Positions 48,065-58,374 of a stretch of 64,000 nt of DNA are shown piece by piece. Positions within the stretch are counted from its first letter, which is position 1. Each line of letters starts with the position of its first letter. This DNA is from Xiphydria camelus. Its lineage: Eukaryota > Arthropoda > Insecta > Hymenoptera > Xiphydriidae. Under the pieces are notes generated by a model that was given only the letters and a program-made list of their open reading frames with translations, searched no databases and was not told the DNA's origin. The position numbers were made by a program, and so were the translations under genes. Location: assembly GCA_963678675.1 (NCBI GenBank), contig OY783193.1, positions 20,506,977 through 20,570,976 on the forward strand. The letters run 5' to 3'.

Positions 48065-49678
48065 CTATGGCTCATAATTATGACAATAATGGTATTCCGT
48101 GAAAAAATGTTTTATACAAAGTTGTTTCTTACACCAAGCACACGTAATAACGGCAATATCGCCACATATGTGGCATCGTGGTTCCGAGTCCTGTGCAAAA
48201 CAAAATTCTACAGGATGTTCAAATTCAGGAGGTCTCCTGAATATATATCCACTCTTGAACCACGAATATTTAATAAAGTTAGTAAACCGTGGTGAAGAAA
48301 ACTGATTATGAGTAAGAGATTGAAGTTTTAAAATATTATCTCTCGAATGAAGGTTAATATCGTAATTGAAAAGAGTTACAATATCTGAAAACCTCCTTAC
48401 AAAATTCTTCCACATTCGAAATCCGTATACGTCTAGCGGTTGAATCAGTCCGGTGGTGCCTTGTGGAATCGTCATTAATATTATTGTCTTGTCTTCTGGT
48501 GTAGCTTCTCGAACACTTCGCTCACATTGTCCACTCCAAGAGTCCAGCAGTAAGACGCTTGTAGATCGAGTGTTAGGGAAGTAAACTTCTTGCAGCCATG
48601 TTTTCATGAGATCGGTTGTAAGTTTCCCAGATTTGGAAGCCATGAAGTATACATTTGGCGGCCTAAACACGGTTTGTTGCACTCGTTCTCCCAATTGCCC
48701 ACTAGCCTCTTTTAATACCACATAAAGAGGCGACAGTAGTTTTCCATCAGCAGATATGGTGGGTTGTATAGTATAGCTGTGGGTTGTAGAAGATATTGAT
48801 TGTACCACAGCTTCAATTTTTTTTTGCCCCGATGTAGCTAAAGTTCGGCCAGAATGTATTTCTAAATTAAATCCACTCTGATCAGAGTTAAATACATTTT
48901 GTGGTCCATATTGTGTAATGAGTGGCTTCACTTGTTCTACGAAGGCATGGCTTCGTACTTTCAAACTTTCCTCACCCTCAACGTTTTTTCTCGTTACAAA
49001 CTTTGTGATCTTTCGAGAGACAATTCTATATGCTTTCTTGAATGACCTCAACCATGTTTGACTTGCTTTGAAGGTTGGAAGATTCTCTACTTCTTTTGCT
49101 TGTAAAGCCCATCGTTTAAGGTCTACATCATGTACTATTATTTTCGATCTACTAGCTTCTACAAATTTATCAAAAGTATATTTCGCTATGCGTATTAATT
49201 TATCATTTTGAGTACCCCCCTGTCCTACTTGCGCAGCCCATCTTCGTAATTGTCTATCAGATTTCACTTTTTTAAACTGATGTTGAACTGCTGCTACGGT
49301 TCGACGTCTTTTCTTCCCACTGTTCCAGTAATCTATGGCACTTTGTTTATATTCAAAGCTAACCGCTTCTTCATCGGGTATACAGGGATATGGTTCTGGA
49401 GGTATAGAGGTTTCTACGTGAGGAACATCCTCGACATCCGATTCCAGCCAGTCAGTATTAACAGCGTGCATTTCACTATCCTCGATTGAATCTTCCAATT
49501 CCAATTTATTTTCATGTTCGACTCGAAATGATGAATCCTCCATGCTACGTATAATAATATTTTGTAATAAATCTTTCAATTGCACTTCTGCACTATTCAT
49601 TGGAGTTTCTCTTCCATTTGGTACACTGAAAACGGCCACCAATAAAGTTAACATATTGATCGGATTTATAATTGCCAT
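48065..49678 (-). CDS. Pogo/Fot-type DDD transposase with C-terminal zinc motif
   Basis: From the ATG at 49678 the product is 537 aa; ATG at 49600 (MNSAEVQL) is an alternative, and TTTTCAG just before it could be a splice acceptor. Upstream the frame opens only from TTG. Acidic N-terminus; DNA-binding-like segments FEYKQSAIDYWNSGKKRRR and WLRSFKKAYRIVSRK. Catalytic acids D266 (VFNSDQSGFNL), D379 (LLLDSWSGQ) and D416 (IQPLDVYGFRMW), a D-D-36-D pattern. The last 40 residues hold a Cys/His cluster (CHICG, CAWC, CIKH, HYCH) probably binding zinc. No stops. The final 125 residues lie in the left arm. Confidence 0.85.
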   Translation of the reverse strand: MAIINPINMLTLLVAVFSVPNGRETPMNSAEVQLKDLLQNIIIRSMEDSSFRVEHENKLELEDSIEDSEMHAVNTDWLESDVEDVPHVETSIPPEPYPCIPDEEAVSFEYKQSAIDYWNSGKKRRRTVAAVQHQFKKVKSDRQLRRWAAQVGQGGTQNDKLIRIAKYTFDKFVEASRSKIIVHDVDLKRWALQAKEVENLPTFKASQTWLRSFKKAYRIVSRKITKFVTRKNVEGEESLKVRSHAFVEQVKPLITQYGPQNVFNSDQSGFNLEIHSGRTLATSGQKKIEAVVQSISSTTHSYTIQPTISADGKLLSPLYVVLKEASGQLGERVQQTVFRPPNVYFMASKSGKLTTDLMKTWLQEVYFPNTRSTSVLLLDSWSGQCERSVREATPEDKTIILMTIPQGTTGLIQPLDVYGFRMWKNFVRRFSDIVTLFNYDINLHSRDNILKLQSLTHNQFSSPRFTNFIKYSWFKSGYIFRRPPEFEHPVEFCFAQDSEPRCHICGDIAVITCAWCKKQLCIKHFFTEYHYCHNYEP

Positions 49679-49747
49679 AATAATAATATGAACTGCTGTG
49701 CACCATAGAAACTGAATATTCAGACTAAAAAGCTTTCTCTTTCGCTT

Positions 49748-49758
49748 CTTTATATATA
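49748..49758 (-). promoter_or_regulatory. TATA box of the DDD transposase gene
   Basis: Reverse strand TATATATAAAG, about 70-80 bases before the ATG at 49678. If it is the real promoter, the earlier open frame (49679-49897) is untranslated. Confidence 0.45.
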
Positions 49759-50006
49759 ATGAAGTCGCCTCACAAGAACGAAACAGACTGGAGAGGGTGG
49801 GAGGTCCGACTTCCCAAAAAGGGGCCATCATCCTCGGAGTCCGCGTACGAAACTCGAGAGCGCGTACGAAAATATTTTTACATGGGCACAGAGCCAACTA
49901 ATAATAAAGCTTGTCCAAAGAACTAAACTCCCTCTTTCGCATCACCGGGGCCATATAAGGCAACCCTACAAATAACAGGAATGTTGTTTACGGCATTTTC
50001 GAGGAG

Positions 50007-50042
50007 TATATATATAGGGCCGAGAAGCAAAGAGCTTCAGTT
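50007..50042 (+). promoter_or_regulatory. TATA and initiator of the small gene
   Basis: TATATATATA at 50007-50016 and TCAGTT at 50037-50042, 30 bases apart, an ideal insect TATA-initiator pair, 28 bases before the ATG at 50070. Diverges from the transposase promoter. Confidence 0.6.
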
Positions 50043-50069
50043 TCATTGGCTGCGTCTATCATTCAAGTG

Positions 50070-50294
50070 ATGGGTTCAAACGAGTTACCGACTTTTGAGA
50101 AGATCGTGGAGGATCTTAAAAATGGGCACATACCATTGCCGTCTCCCGGGAAATCGCTGGATCTGACATTCCGCACAACAGGACCATCCATGGCCGAAGT
50201 AGAACGAGAGCTGCAAGAATGTGAGGAGTACTGGAGGAAACAGTACGCGAAGAAGAAAAGTAAAGAAAAAAATGATTCCAACAAAAAACTATAA
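50070..50294 (+). CDS. Small lysine-rich protein of unknown function (74 aa)
   Basis: I do not recognise the family. Start ATG at 50070 (MGSNELPTFEKIVEDLKNG); the TTG eight codons earlier is not a likely start. It shows a helical start, a proline-rich turn (PLPSPGKSLDL), a helix EVERELQECEEYWRKQ and a basic tail (KKKSKEKNDSNKK). It has its own TATA promoter and diverges from the transposase gene, so it is a likely second gene of the element or captured host sequence. A GT at 50260 can act as splice donor to the AG at 50441, joining in frame to the transposase C-terminal copy (50442-50809) for a 185-aa fusion. Both forms are predictions. Confidence 0.55.
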   Translation: MGSNELPTFEKIVEDLKNGHIPLPSPGKSLDLTFRTTGPSMAEVERELQECEEYWRKQYAKKKSKEKNDSNKKL

Positions 50295-50441
50295 AAATTC
50301 AGACAATTTTATCTAACCTGTGAGTGAATTATTAGTTACTTACACACAAACAGAAAATAATATAAATAAATTAACGGTCGGATTTATTAATAAGATTTCT
50401 GAACAATTTTTGTCCATTTTATTTTGATAATATTCCGCTAG

Positions 50442-50809
50442 ACGTATACGGCTTTCGAATGTGGAAGAATTTTGTAAGGAGGTTTTCAGATATTGTAACT
50501 CTTTTCAATTACGATATTAACCTTCATTCGAGAGATAATATTTTAAAACTTCAATCTCTTACTCATAATCAGTTTTCTTCACCACGGTTTACTAACTTTA
50601 TTAAATATTCGTGGTTCAAGAGTGGATATATATTCAGGAGACCTCCTGAATTTGAACATCCTGTAGAATTTTGTTTTGCACAGGACTCGGAACCACGATG
50701 CCACATATGTGGCGATATTGCCGTTATTACGTGTGCTTGGTGTAAGAAACAACTTTGTATGAAACATTTTTTCACGGAATACCATTATTGTCATAATTAT
50801 GAGCCATAG
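50442..50809 (+). CDS. Transposase C-terminal copy in right arm (possible second exon)
   Basis: Repeats the last 121 residues of the DDD transposase (VYGFRMWKNF to HYCHNYEP) with one visible change (Ile to Met in CMKH). It includes the whole zinc motif but only the position just after the third catalytic Asp. By itself it has an ATG at 50459 but no promoter. Preceded by a pyrimidine-rich run and CCGCTAG, a fair splice acceptor with matching phase to the small gene. Its open frame is kept identical to the arm, either by recent duplication or gene conversion. Confidence 0.55.
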
Positions 50810-51323
50810 AAGTTGAACTTTATTAAATAAAAGAAAAGTGGCATTAAAATACATAGAAGTAATAACCCCCGACCTATCCCGTCACTGCCATTGGTAGCCC
50901 GCTCATTATCAGACATAAAAGTTAGAAATTTGCAAAACTGTAGGAGGGAAATATATCATGTCATACATGGTTGAATTTGTAATAAAATTTCCTAAATTTT
51001 TGTCCACATGACTAAACCGAAATTTCGAAAAATTAGATAAAAAAATTTTTTTTTTTTGAAAAATAATGCTTTTTTTCAAAATCTGTTTAGGGGATTTTAT
51101 TATACTAAAAAAACCAAACAAAACGTACATTGAAAGTTTTCATCTATCTCGCTTCGTTTCGGAGATAGCTCGAAGGGGGTGAAAATTCAGGGGTCCATTT
51201 CACCCCCTTAAACCAAAATTGGGCCGCTATAAAAAAATAGGGGTCTCTTATTTTTCGATAAACTTTAAATTTACGAAATTTCATCAAGATCGGAAGCGGC
51301 GGCCTCGAAACGTTTCCTTGTCA

Positions 51324-51591
51324 GTGTCACCTACAGGTGCTTCTTATTCAAAAATCGATTATACGTTTACTAGCATGAATTTGGTGTAATTAACGGTATC
51401 AGGCGGTAGAGGGCGCTCCTAATAAAGCGCATGACGCATCGCTGACGGTATTCAATAGAGCACGTGTTATAGAAATGTCGCAAAAACGCGAGGTTATGAA
51501 CAAAAATCGCTAGGCACTGAAGGGTTAAATAGATGAACTTAATAATCATTGCAGTTAATCAAACTATAGAAATCGGTCATGCTAACTACAC
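51324..51591. other. Spacer, nothing recognised
   Basis: Unique-looking sequence right of the DDD element, with no gene seen. Confidence 0.4.
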
Positions 51592-51914
51592 AGTACCGTA
51601 TGTCCGCGATCAATTGAACCATAGGAAAATTGCGAGTTTTGCATGAGCACTCCTTTGGGTCTCCTCGTCCAATAGAATCACCGGAGAAGCGTGAATGCGC
51701 ATGCGTAGTCATCCGCGAGTGTAGCGTCGTCAGCAAGTTCAGATCGATTATTTCGATAACCGATCTGAACTTGTTGACGACGCCACACTCGCGGATGACT
51801 ACGCATGCGCATTCACGCTTCTCCGGTGATTCTATTGGACGAGGAGACCCAAAGGGGTGCTCATGCAAAACTCGCAATTTTCCTATGGTACAAATGATCG
51901 CGGACATACGGTAC
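51592..51914. repeat. Foldback element of about 323 bp
   Basis: Ends GTACCGTATGTCCGCGATCA / its complement. The arms of about 155 bp are almost perfect (CATGCGTAGTCATCCGCGAG near the centre, about 51752). The long open frames on both strands follow from the palindrome and are not genes. Confidence 0.8.
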
Positions 51915-52665
51915 AGTAGATCGAACAATCCAATAAAGTTCACTTTATTATTTGCCTAATAGACGGAGAGCCAGCGACGATTTTAGTTAAGGAATTTCAA
52001 GCAGGCTGAAAATTTTAATTTGCGTTAAAGAAAGATTACTGAATATAGAATGACTGGTCTGCCAGTCATAGGTGGCCAGGTTTACCTATCCTGGGTGCCC
52101 AAAGGGTTAAAGTCTCTGTTTAACTTTGAACTCGATTATCTTGAAACGCAGTGGAGATATGTCAAAAATGCGTAGTATCTTTTTTACGGTAAAAATATAG
52201 ATAAACACTTTTTATCTAAACTTTTCTTCGATATCTGCAATCAATTTCGAGATAATCTATTTTGAACTTGCTCTTCAACCACGGCGTCTATCCCACTTTT
52301 ATTATATATTGGGCAAGCTAAAAATTGTAAGTGATACAAAAGGTATATAAGAGATTGTTTATTTAAAATGGGAGACCAAAATTCCATAGTAAACATACCG
52401 GCAGATCTGTGCTAAAGTCGGTCCTAGACAATGCGTGCATTCGGTGAATATTCGCCACTCGTGATCCTTCGAGTAGTGTGTGATCTTTCGAGATGTAATA
52501 CGAGACGTAATACGAGACGAGCCCAAACACTCGCGCATTTTCCGAAGACACAACATTTTCCAGATACTGTAGCGTGCGGAATGCATGCATTTTCTGGGAC
52601 TGATGCCGTTGTCAGTACAGATTCAGTCCTGTGCGAGGAATAACGTACGTTTATAAGTGACGAAA
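51915..52665. other. Region upstream of second zinc-protein gene
   Basis: No gene. 52430-52610 contains a weak inverted pair (CAATGCGTGCATTCGGTGAA and GTGCGGAATGCATGCATT) and a direct repeat GTAATACGAGAC. It could be the end of the element carrying the next gene. Confidence 0.4.
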
Positions 52666-53367
52666 ATGGACTCGAAAGTTACTTGTGTTTTTTGTGACGT
52701 CGCAGATAAAAAAGTGACTTTATTTGTCGAAGAATCATTAAGAAAGTGCCAGGAAATTTTAGTTTTAAGAAAAGATAATAACTTGAAATATAAAGACATA
52801 GATTTGCCTGTAATTGTAAATAGTGGTGATGGATATCATCTTAAATGCTACAAGAATTTCACTGCTGTGAAAAATAAGTATCGAGAGAAACCGACATCCA
52901 CGAGTGATGAACAATCAAAAATGTTATCGTCTCAAGCATCAAGCATATCCACAGTGTGTCCAAAAGCTACAGAGTCAGTCCACTCATCTACTTCGGCAGA
53001 AACTTCTTTCGAATATGAAATAGTTGCAGTCTCCGAAAGACAGGAAGATGATTCCGAATGTTTGTTTTGTGATCGAAAGAGGAAACAATATCAAGATCAC
53101 GAGCAAACGTTAAATACAGGCGAGAGAAATCACTATGAAGCAAATATTACTGAATATAGTAATTATATGCAAGATTCTGACATGTTAAAGCGATTTCAAA
53201 ATCTAAAATCTAATACATTTTATTACCACAGAATTTGCCAGTTCACGTTTTATAATAAATTACAGTCATTTAAGAATGAGACTCCAACAGGTGATTGGCA
53301 TATGAATAGGAGATGTCACAAGCTCGCGTATGAAGTACTGTGTTCGTTTATTGAAACAAATCAATAA
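52666..53367 (+). CDS. C2HC-type double zinc protein, N-terminal part
   Basis: 233 aa from ATG 52666 (a GTG nine bases earlier is not used). Two Cys/His modules as in the protein at 26677: C7-x2-C10 ... YHLKC, and SECLFC ... YYHRIC. Ser/Thr-rich linker at residues about 85-125. It ends CSFIETNQ at a TAA, where relatives continue into a nuclease-like half, so it is probably truncated. After the stop, CGTCCGACCGTCCGACCGAC-type sequence begins and no continuation is found. Same transposon family as 26677-27640 and 62571-63960, but clearly diverged from the first. Confidence 0.65.
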   Translation: MDSKVTCVFCDVADKKVTLFVEESLRKCQEILVLRKDNNLKYKDIDLPVIVNSGDGYHLKCYKNFTAVKNKYREKPTSTSDEQSKMLSSQASSISTVCPKATESVHSSTSAETSFEYEIVAVSERQEDDSECLFCDRKRKQYQDHEQTLNTGERNHYEANITEYSNYMQDSDMLKRFQNLKSNTFYYHRICQFTFYNKLQSFKNETPTGDWHMNRRCHKLAYEVLCSFIETNQ

Positions 53368-54472
53368 TCTCGGTCGAGATTATCGAATTAATAAAATAAA
53401 ACCGTCCGACCGTCCGACCGACCCTCCAACCGAGAGTATCTATACAGGAATTGAAACGCCTTTGCGTTCAATAGTCAATACGAGATTTTGGCATTTCATG
53501 CTTTCGCCACTGGTCTGCTGGCGTCGCCACCGTCCGGCCTTCATACTCACGTACACTTCCCTTTGTGGCGACGACCCGTGACCAGTCGGTATTTGTACAC
53601 AGCCCAGCCGACGGTAAATTTCAAGGTCTCTGTAACTGTGCGGTTCTGCTCGGGTCGGGACATCATGTACGTGTGTACGAAGGCTCGCACACTGGAACGC
53701 GCTGTCCGTACAAGGCTTTAAAGAACGCTCCCTACTGCTTCGTACACCAATACAGTGAGCGTGTAGTAGGTATGTTCGTTCATTTCGGCGTAAAGTGAGC
53801 AGCGGGAACCCGTGTACCTTTATGTCTGCCCCCTCCACCCCTCAATTTTTGCATCGAATTTTCTCAATAAATATATGTATGGTTATAACCAAAATTATGC
53901 TTAGTTACACCATATAAATTGATTATTCTCTAATGATAGATTGATAAAGACCAGAATAAATTTTTCATTTATACCGGTAGAGATCGAGTCGGTAGTTAGA
54001 GTTGGCTTACAGCCCGTACACACTGTGCAGTTTATTCACTGTTTCGATAATTTTAACAAATCGGTGCAAATCGAATGCTATGTTATGAACATAATATCCT
54101 GTTTCCACCGATTCGTTAAAATTACTGAAACGGTGAATAAACCGCATAGTTTGTTTATTTACGATTTTTATGACTTCTGTCACGAAAGAATTTTTCTGGG
54201 GAAAATGTAAATATTATCGAAACATTAATTATAAAATCATTACATGTTCGTGATTTTATTTATCATTCATAATTTTTAAATCAGTCATCTAGGCTTAAAA
54301 CATTTTTACCGATATTCCGTTTATCATTGAGTGCGTTCTAGTTACGAAATTCGATGTTCATTTGTTTTCAAACTGGTAACACGCGATACGTCGGCTGACA
54401 ACAGTGAATGTGTAGTGACGCGCCACGCCGCTCTTTTCTCCGCCTTGTCGGAAACTACGCGATAAAGCGATC
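53368..54472. repeat. Repeat fragments ('B' end, R piece), no gene
   Basis: 53715-53770 (AACGCTCCCTACTGCTTCG) is the empty-site paralogue for the element at 25479. 53800-53935 is a reversed piece of repeat R. 54010-54140 contains an inverted pair (CAGTTTATTCACTGTTTCG and its partner). Short open frames overlap on all strands and look accidental. Confidence 0.45.
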
Positions 54473-54641
54473 AGGGGCCCCTTTCTCTAACTCACTCGCA
54501 AAGTTGCGTATACGCATCTTAGCCAATACACCAATCAGGATCAAGTATTCCGTTGTCGTGGGGGTTATGGTTGGTCTACTCGCTAAGAAACGTATACGTT
54601 TCTCTTGAAACAGTACGTTGAGTTAGAGAAAGGGGCCCCAG
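54473..54641. mobile_element. 169-bp MITE
   Basis: Ends GGGGCCCCTTTCTCTAACTC / GAGTTAGAGAAAGGGGCCCC, with an inner pair around CGTATACG. A related, degraded copy is at 3466-3690. Target duplication not clear. Confidence 0.75.
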
Positions 54642-54680
54642 GGGTCTCCTTACATGAGAACCCTGCCTACGTCACAACTA

Positions 54681-54919
54681 AGGGCCTTTTTAAATTAGGG
54701 GTTTTTTAAACTAGCTGACGACGCGCGTTATACGCGATTAAGACGCTCAGCAAACGCAAGGCAGTCGGCAAGTTGTGACTTTTACACACGATCCTTGCCA
54801 CAGCTTACTGTGTGATCCTTGCTAATACAACCTGCTAATACGCGCTGATGACGCGCAGCGAACGCGCTCATCAAAAAGGCGCGTCGTCAGCTAGTTAAAG
54901 CGTCGTGTGCAAAGGCCCT
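54681..54919. mobile_element. 239-bp MITE, TA duplication
   Basis: Ends AGGGCCTTT / AAAGGCCCT with inner AACTAGCTGACGACGCGC pair; TA on both sides (54679-54680, 54920-54921). Tc1/mariner type by target. Confidence 0.7.
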
Positions 54920-54921
54920 TA

Positions 54922-55595
54922 CGGTTGCCAGCTTTATCGCAGCGTTCCGTACCCCGAGGTACATATGTCGGTACCTCGTCGAAACTTTGTCTTACGGTGT
55001 ACGGAATTTCGCCCGAAAGGCAGTCGGTCTTGAGCTTCAGATGCGTACACAGTCGCGTATTTTTTTTCTATCCACTAAAGTAAGTAGATAACAAACCATA
55101 CAATAAATGTATAATATTAGTAAGCTTCATATCACGCTTCATTTCAATACACAACCGAACTCGGCAATAATAATACCTAACCACGTTCTATCATTTAAAA
55201 AAATGTTTCACATTTATCTGATAAAAGAGCATGGAAGAAAATTAACGAAAGAAGTATTGAAATCCCCCCCCCCCCCCCCCCCCCTCAAAACATCGACGAT
55301 GTATGATAGCACGAATTAATAAGATAGCTCCCTTTCCAAAGTAATCATGTAACAACTTACGAATCACCAAAGATAATGAAAAAATTATGATAAAAAAGTA
55401 ATGAAATCATTACCGCCAAATTAATGAAAGCAAGTGTGTTGTCAAGGTATGTTGCGTTAATGAGAGAAATAGTACATAATTCCATACAATGGTAGACTTT
55501 GCTACAGAGACTAAAAATAATACAGAGGAAAAAAAAACCAAGTTCCACTGAAACTGAGAATATATTCACAGTTAACTATTGTATGGAATTATCCA
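54922..55595. repeat. Spacer with inverted copy of 62324-62518
   Basis: 55285-55478 reappears in reverse complement at 62326-62518 (CATCGACGATGTATGATAGC to ATGAGAGAAATAGTACAT). It begins with a run of 21 C (55264-55284), where the partner has only 7 G. No gene. Confidence 0.65.
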
Positions 55596-56154
55596 CTGTA
55601 AAAAAGGCGGCATGTTCATTCAGTGCCAACAAAAATTGATACGTAAAATACTCTCCAAAAAAGATTTGAAATCAATTAAGATCGCCATGTTCAAGATTTA
55701 TATATAAAAAGTAAAAGGCATCATTTGAAAGGAAAATTATTGTAAATCAAGTTACTAAAAAATTCGGCTAAAAAATTTATTAAAAAATTTTAATAAAAAA
55801 GAACTTGCCGCGTTTAAGTGTTCATGTTTTGTCCACTATATACTGGTGGTATCATATAAGTGTATGAATTTATTTAAAATCATAAATGCATAAACAGAGT
55901 ATAATTCGGTGTCTGAATTTTTATTTTGAAGGAAAAAACGCGGCAAGTTCTTTTTATTAAAATGTTTTAATAAACTTTTTAGCTGAATTTTTTAGTAACT
56001 TGATTTACAATAATTTTCCTTTCAAATGATGCCTTTTACTTTTTATATATAAATCTTGAACATGGCGATCTTAATTGATTTAAAATCTTTTTTGGGGAGT
56101 ATTTTACGTATCACTTTTTGTTGGCACTGAATGAACATGCCGCCTTTTTTACAG
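55596..56154. repeat. Foldback element K, copy 2
   Basis: 559-bp shorter version of 37167-37853 with the same CTGTAAAAAAGGCGGCATG ends and arms, missing about 130 bp of the centre (the CCGCCTAATCGGTTTCCCG part). Confidence 0.75.
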
Positions 56155-58374
56155 AGGATCTGTTTTTGTGGGGGGATTTCACTACTTTTTGGAATTTATT
56201 CATCAGGAGAATATGTACATGTAGGAGAATATTTTTTTATTATTAAGTATTACTGCAGAACAAGTAGGTTAGAAGATTTTCATGAAGACTCACGATTTTC
56301 TGACATATCATCTCGTACAGGTGCAACCGAAGAGGATCTAACTCATGTCCTGTCCGTGAAAGGATGACTCGATGGACATCGGAGAATGTCAGTCTTGTCA
56401 GCGAGCGCCTTTTACCCATATCTTTATATGGGTACTTTCATTGCAATATGCGCTTTTCGTTTCCACTATTCCTGCTTTAAGTAACTTTTACCTCTTTCAA
56501 GGTATTTATCTTGTACGAATTGTTGATCGTAGGGAGCAACGATCAATGATTGTGACTAATCATAGACAAATTATTCCTGCGATGATGTTCCAGTTGCAAA
56601 GCATACACTAGCAAGTCAGCTTACAGAGAGCATCCGATGTTTAGTATCAACTTACCACTTTTGGAACACCCATCACCCGAGCATAATCACTATTATGTTA
56701 ACGTTAATTGCAGAATAGACCGCGAGCTCGGGCACATTATCGCAGTAGTACCTAGTTCGGCACACCGAATTGCCTCTTAGTTTTAATAGACGAACTTGTC
56801 TATGATGAGCCTCTATTATCGATCGCTGCCTCCTACCATGAACAGTTCATAAAAGGTTGTTACCTTGAAAGAAGTAAACGTTATTTAACGCTGGAATAGT
56901 TGAATGAAACGAGAAGCGCGTATTGCAATTAATGTACCGTGGGTAATAGGCGCTCGGTGACAAGCCTGACATTCTCCGATGTCCATCGAGTCATCTTCTT
57001 ACAGACATGACTCGAGCTAGATCGTCTTCGGTTGCACCTGTACGTGATTCCATGTTAGAATAGAGCGAGTCTTCATGAAAATCTTCTAACCTACTCGTTC
57101 TGTAGTAATACTTAATATCTCTAGAAGTTGAAGCAACAGTTATTGGCAAAAATCGGACACCGATTTTTAAACACTTGAGGAATTTCATCGAAGAAACCCG
57201 AATGATTATTTCTTATCACTTCTACGCATTATTTATCATTATTTATAAATTAACGATTTCGAGGTTAGATGCTTCGATCTCCCGAATTGACAGCTACTGG
57301 AAGATCAGACGTTTGGCACTTCTCGCTCGGCTCGTAAGACCGCAGCGCACTCTCCCGAAACCAATTCTAATCCGGCCAAATGTCAGGGAAATTCAAAAAT
57401 TGGAGTTTGCCATCGGACATACTGTTTACTCTTCCAATGACCGCGACGAATTATTTCATAGCATGTAAAGATACCACTTATCACAGTATATACAGGGTCA
57501 GTCGCACTATACACGCCAGCAAATGGGTTGCGTATCGCTCGACGCTTAGGAGAATACCGACGATTCCTGTAATTTAATGGTAATTTCGTTAGCCCGGACT
57601 CAAATCCCGATAGCCCGGACTCAAACCAAAGAGACGTATCAATTTGAAAAACATCGGCTAACTTTTAGTGTAGGTGATGGGTGCTCCGATAAATGTGACA
57701 GCTGTTTGTGTTTTTATTATTAATAAATAGAAACCATGCTATTTTCTGTAGTCATTAATCGAACATAGACAGCAGAAAAGAAGTCGAAATGCAATCAGAT
57801 AAGTTAATTTCTGAATTACTTCATTTAACCTCATTTTGATAACCTATAAAGAATACATATCTTTGTGGTCACTTCTTTTTTTCTTTCAGCATTGCATATG
57901 AGGACGGGACGAACTCTTTGAGGACTAAGCGGAATTAATCTTTCTACATATTGAAGAATCCAAGTCGTTGGAGAAGAACAAAAACATTGGAGTAACTACA
58001 ATATCGGGGTAACTATAATACTTTATTTCTATTTCTTTCTCATCGGTGCTTGCCCTCTGCTTTCCTACTACAAGTGTCGATTTATATACTAAATTTTATT
58101 TTATTTTTAGTTCATCGCCTCCACTCCATCGCCTTCGACTGCATACTTCTTCTACCCAGTGAGGATTTCTCACAGACCAATAGTGGGCATTGTGATTATT
58201 CACTAATCCTTCGTTGTAGAATTTCGATTCATCTGTGAACAAAATCTTTTGACGAACGAGGGACAAAAACCAGTCGGAATAGTTCATTCGTCGAGCTGGA
58301 TCTAGCTAATTGTACGCTGAAATATGCCCAAGTCGTATTCAGCCTTGAGAAGATTTATTTTCAACTAGCAGCCC
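56155..58374. repeat. Dispersed repeat and Tc1-like fragments
   Basis: 56230-56640 and, reversed, 56820-57130 belong to the repeat also at 2459-3300 and 38165-38400. 57200-57420 repeats 3380-3530. 57960-58080 matches the Tc1-like end at 39690-39740, and 57840-57910 is reversed at 59440-59510. No intact gene. Confidence 0.5.
58060..58320 (-). pseudogene. Tc1/IS630-type transposase fragment, best preserved
   Basis: In one frame: MNYSDWFLSLVRQ, KILFTDESKFYNEG, LVNNHNAHYWSVRN and PHWVEEV, then SRRRWSGGDELK. FTDES is the first catalytic Asp motif and HYWS-x-NPHW is characteristic of this insect Tc1-like family. Only about 60 codons survive. Confidence 0.75.

Larger units (their letters stand above)
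47556..51320. mobile_element. DDD transposon with 884-bp arms and two divergent genes
   Basis: Arms 47556-48439 and 50435-51320 are almost identical in reverse complement, starting CAAGGAAACGTTTCGAGG. TCA borders each end (47553-47555, 51321-51323), a possible 3-bp duplication. The 2-kb middle holds most of a transposase gene (reverse) and a small gene (forward) with facing-away promoters. The left arm encodes the transposase C-terminus, and the right arm therefore repeats it on the other strand. Both transcripts would share the same 3' sequence. Confidence 0.85.

Noticed and set aside
51539..51959. Two long open frames on opposite strands
   Set aside because: Both follow from a near-perfect palindrome; composition and symmetry explain them.
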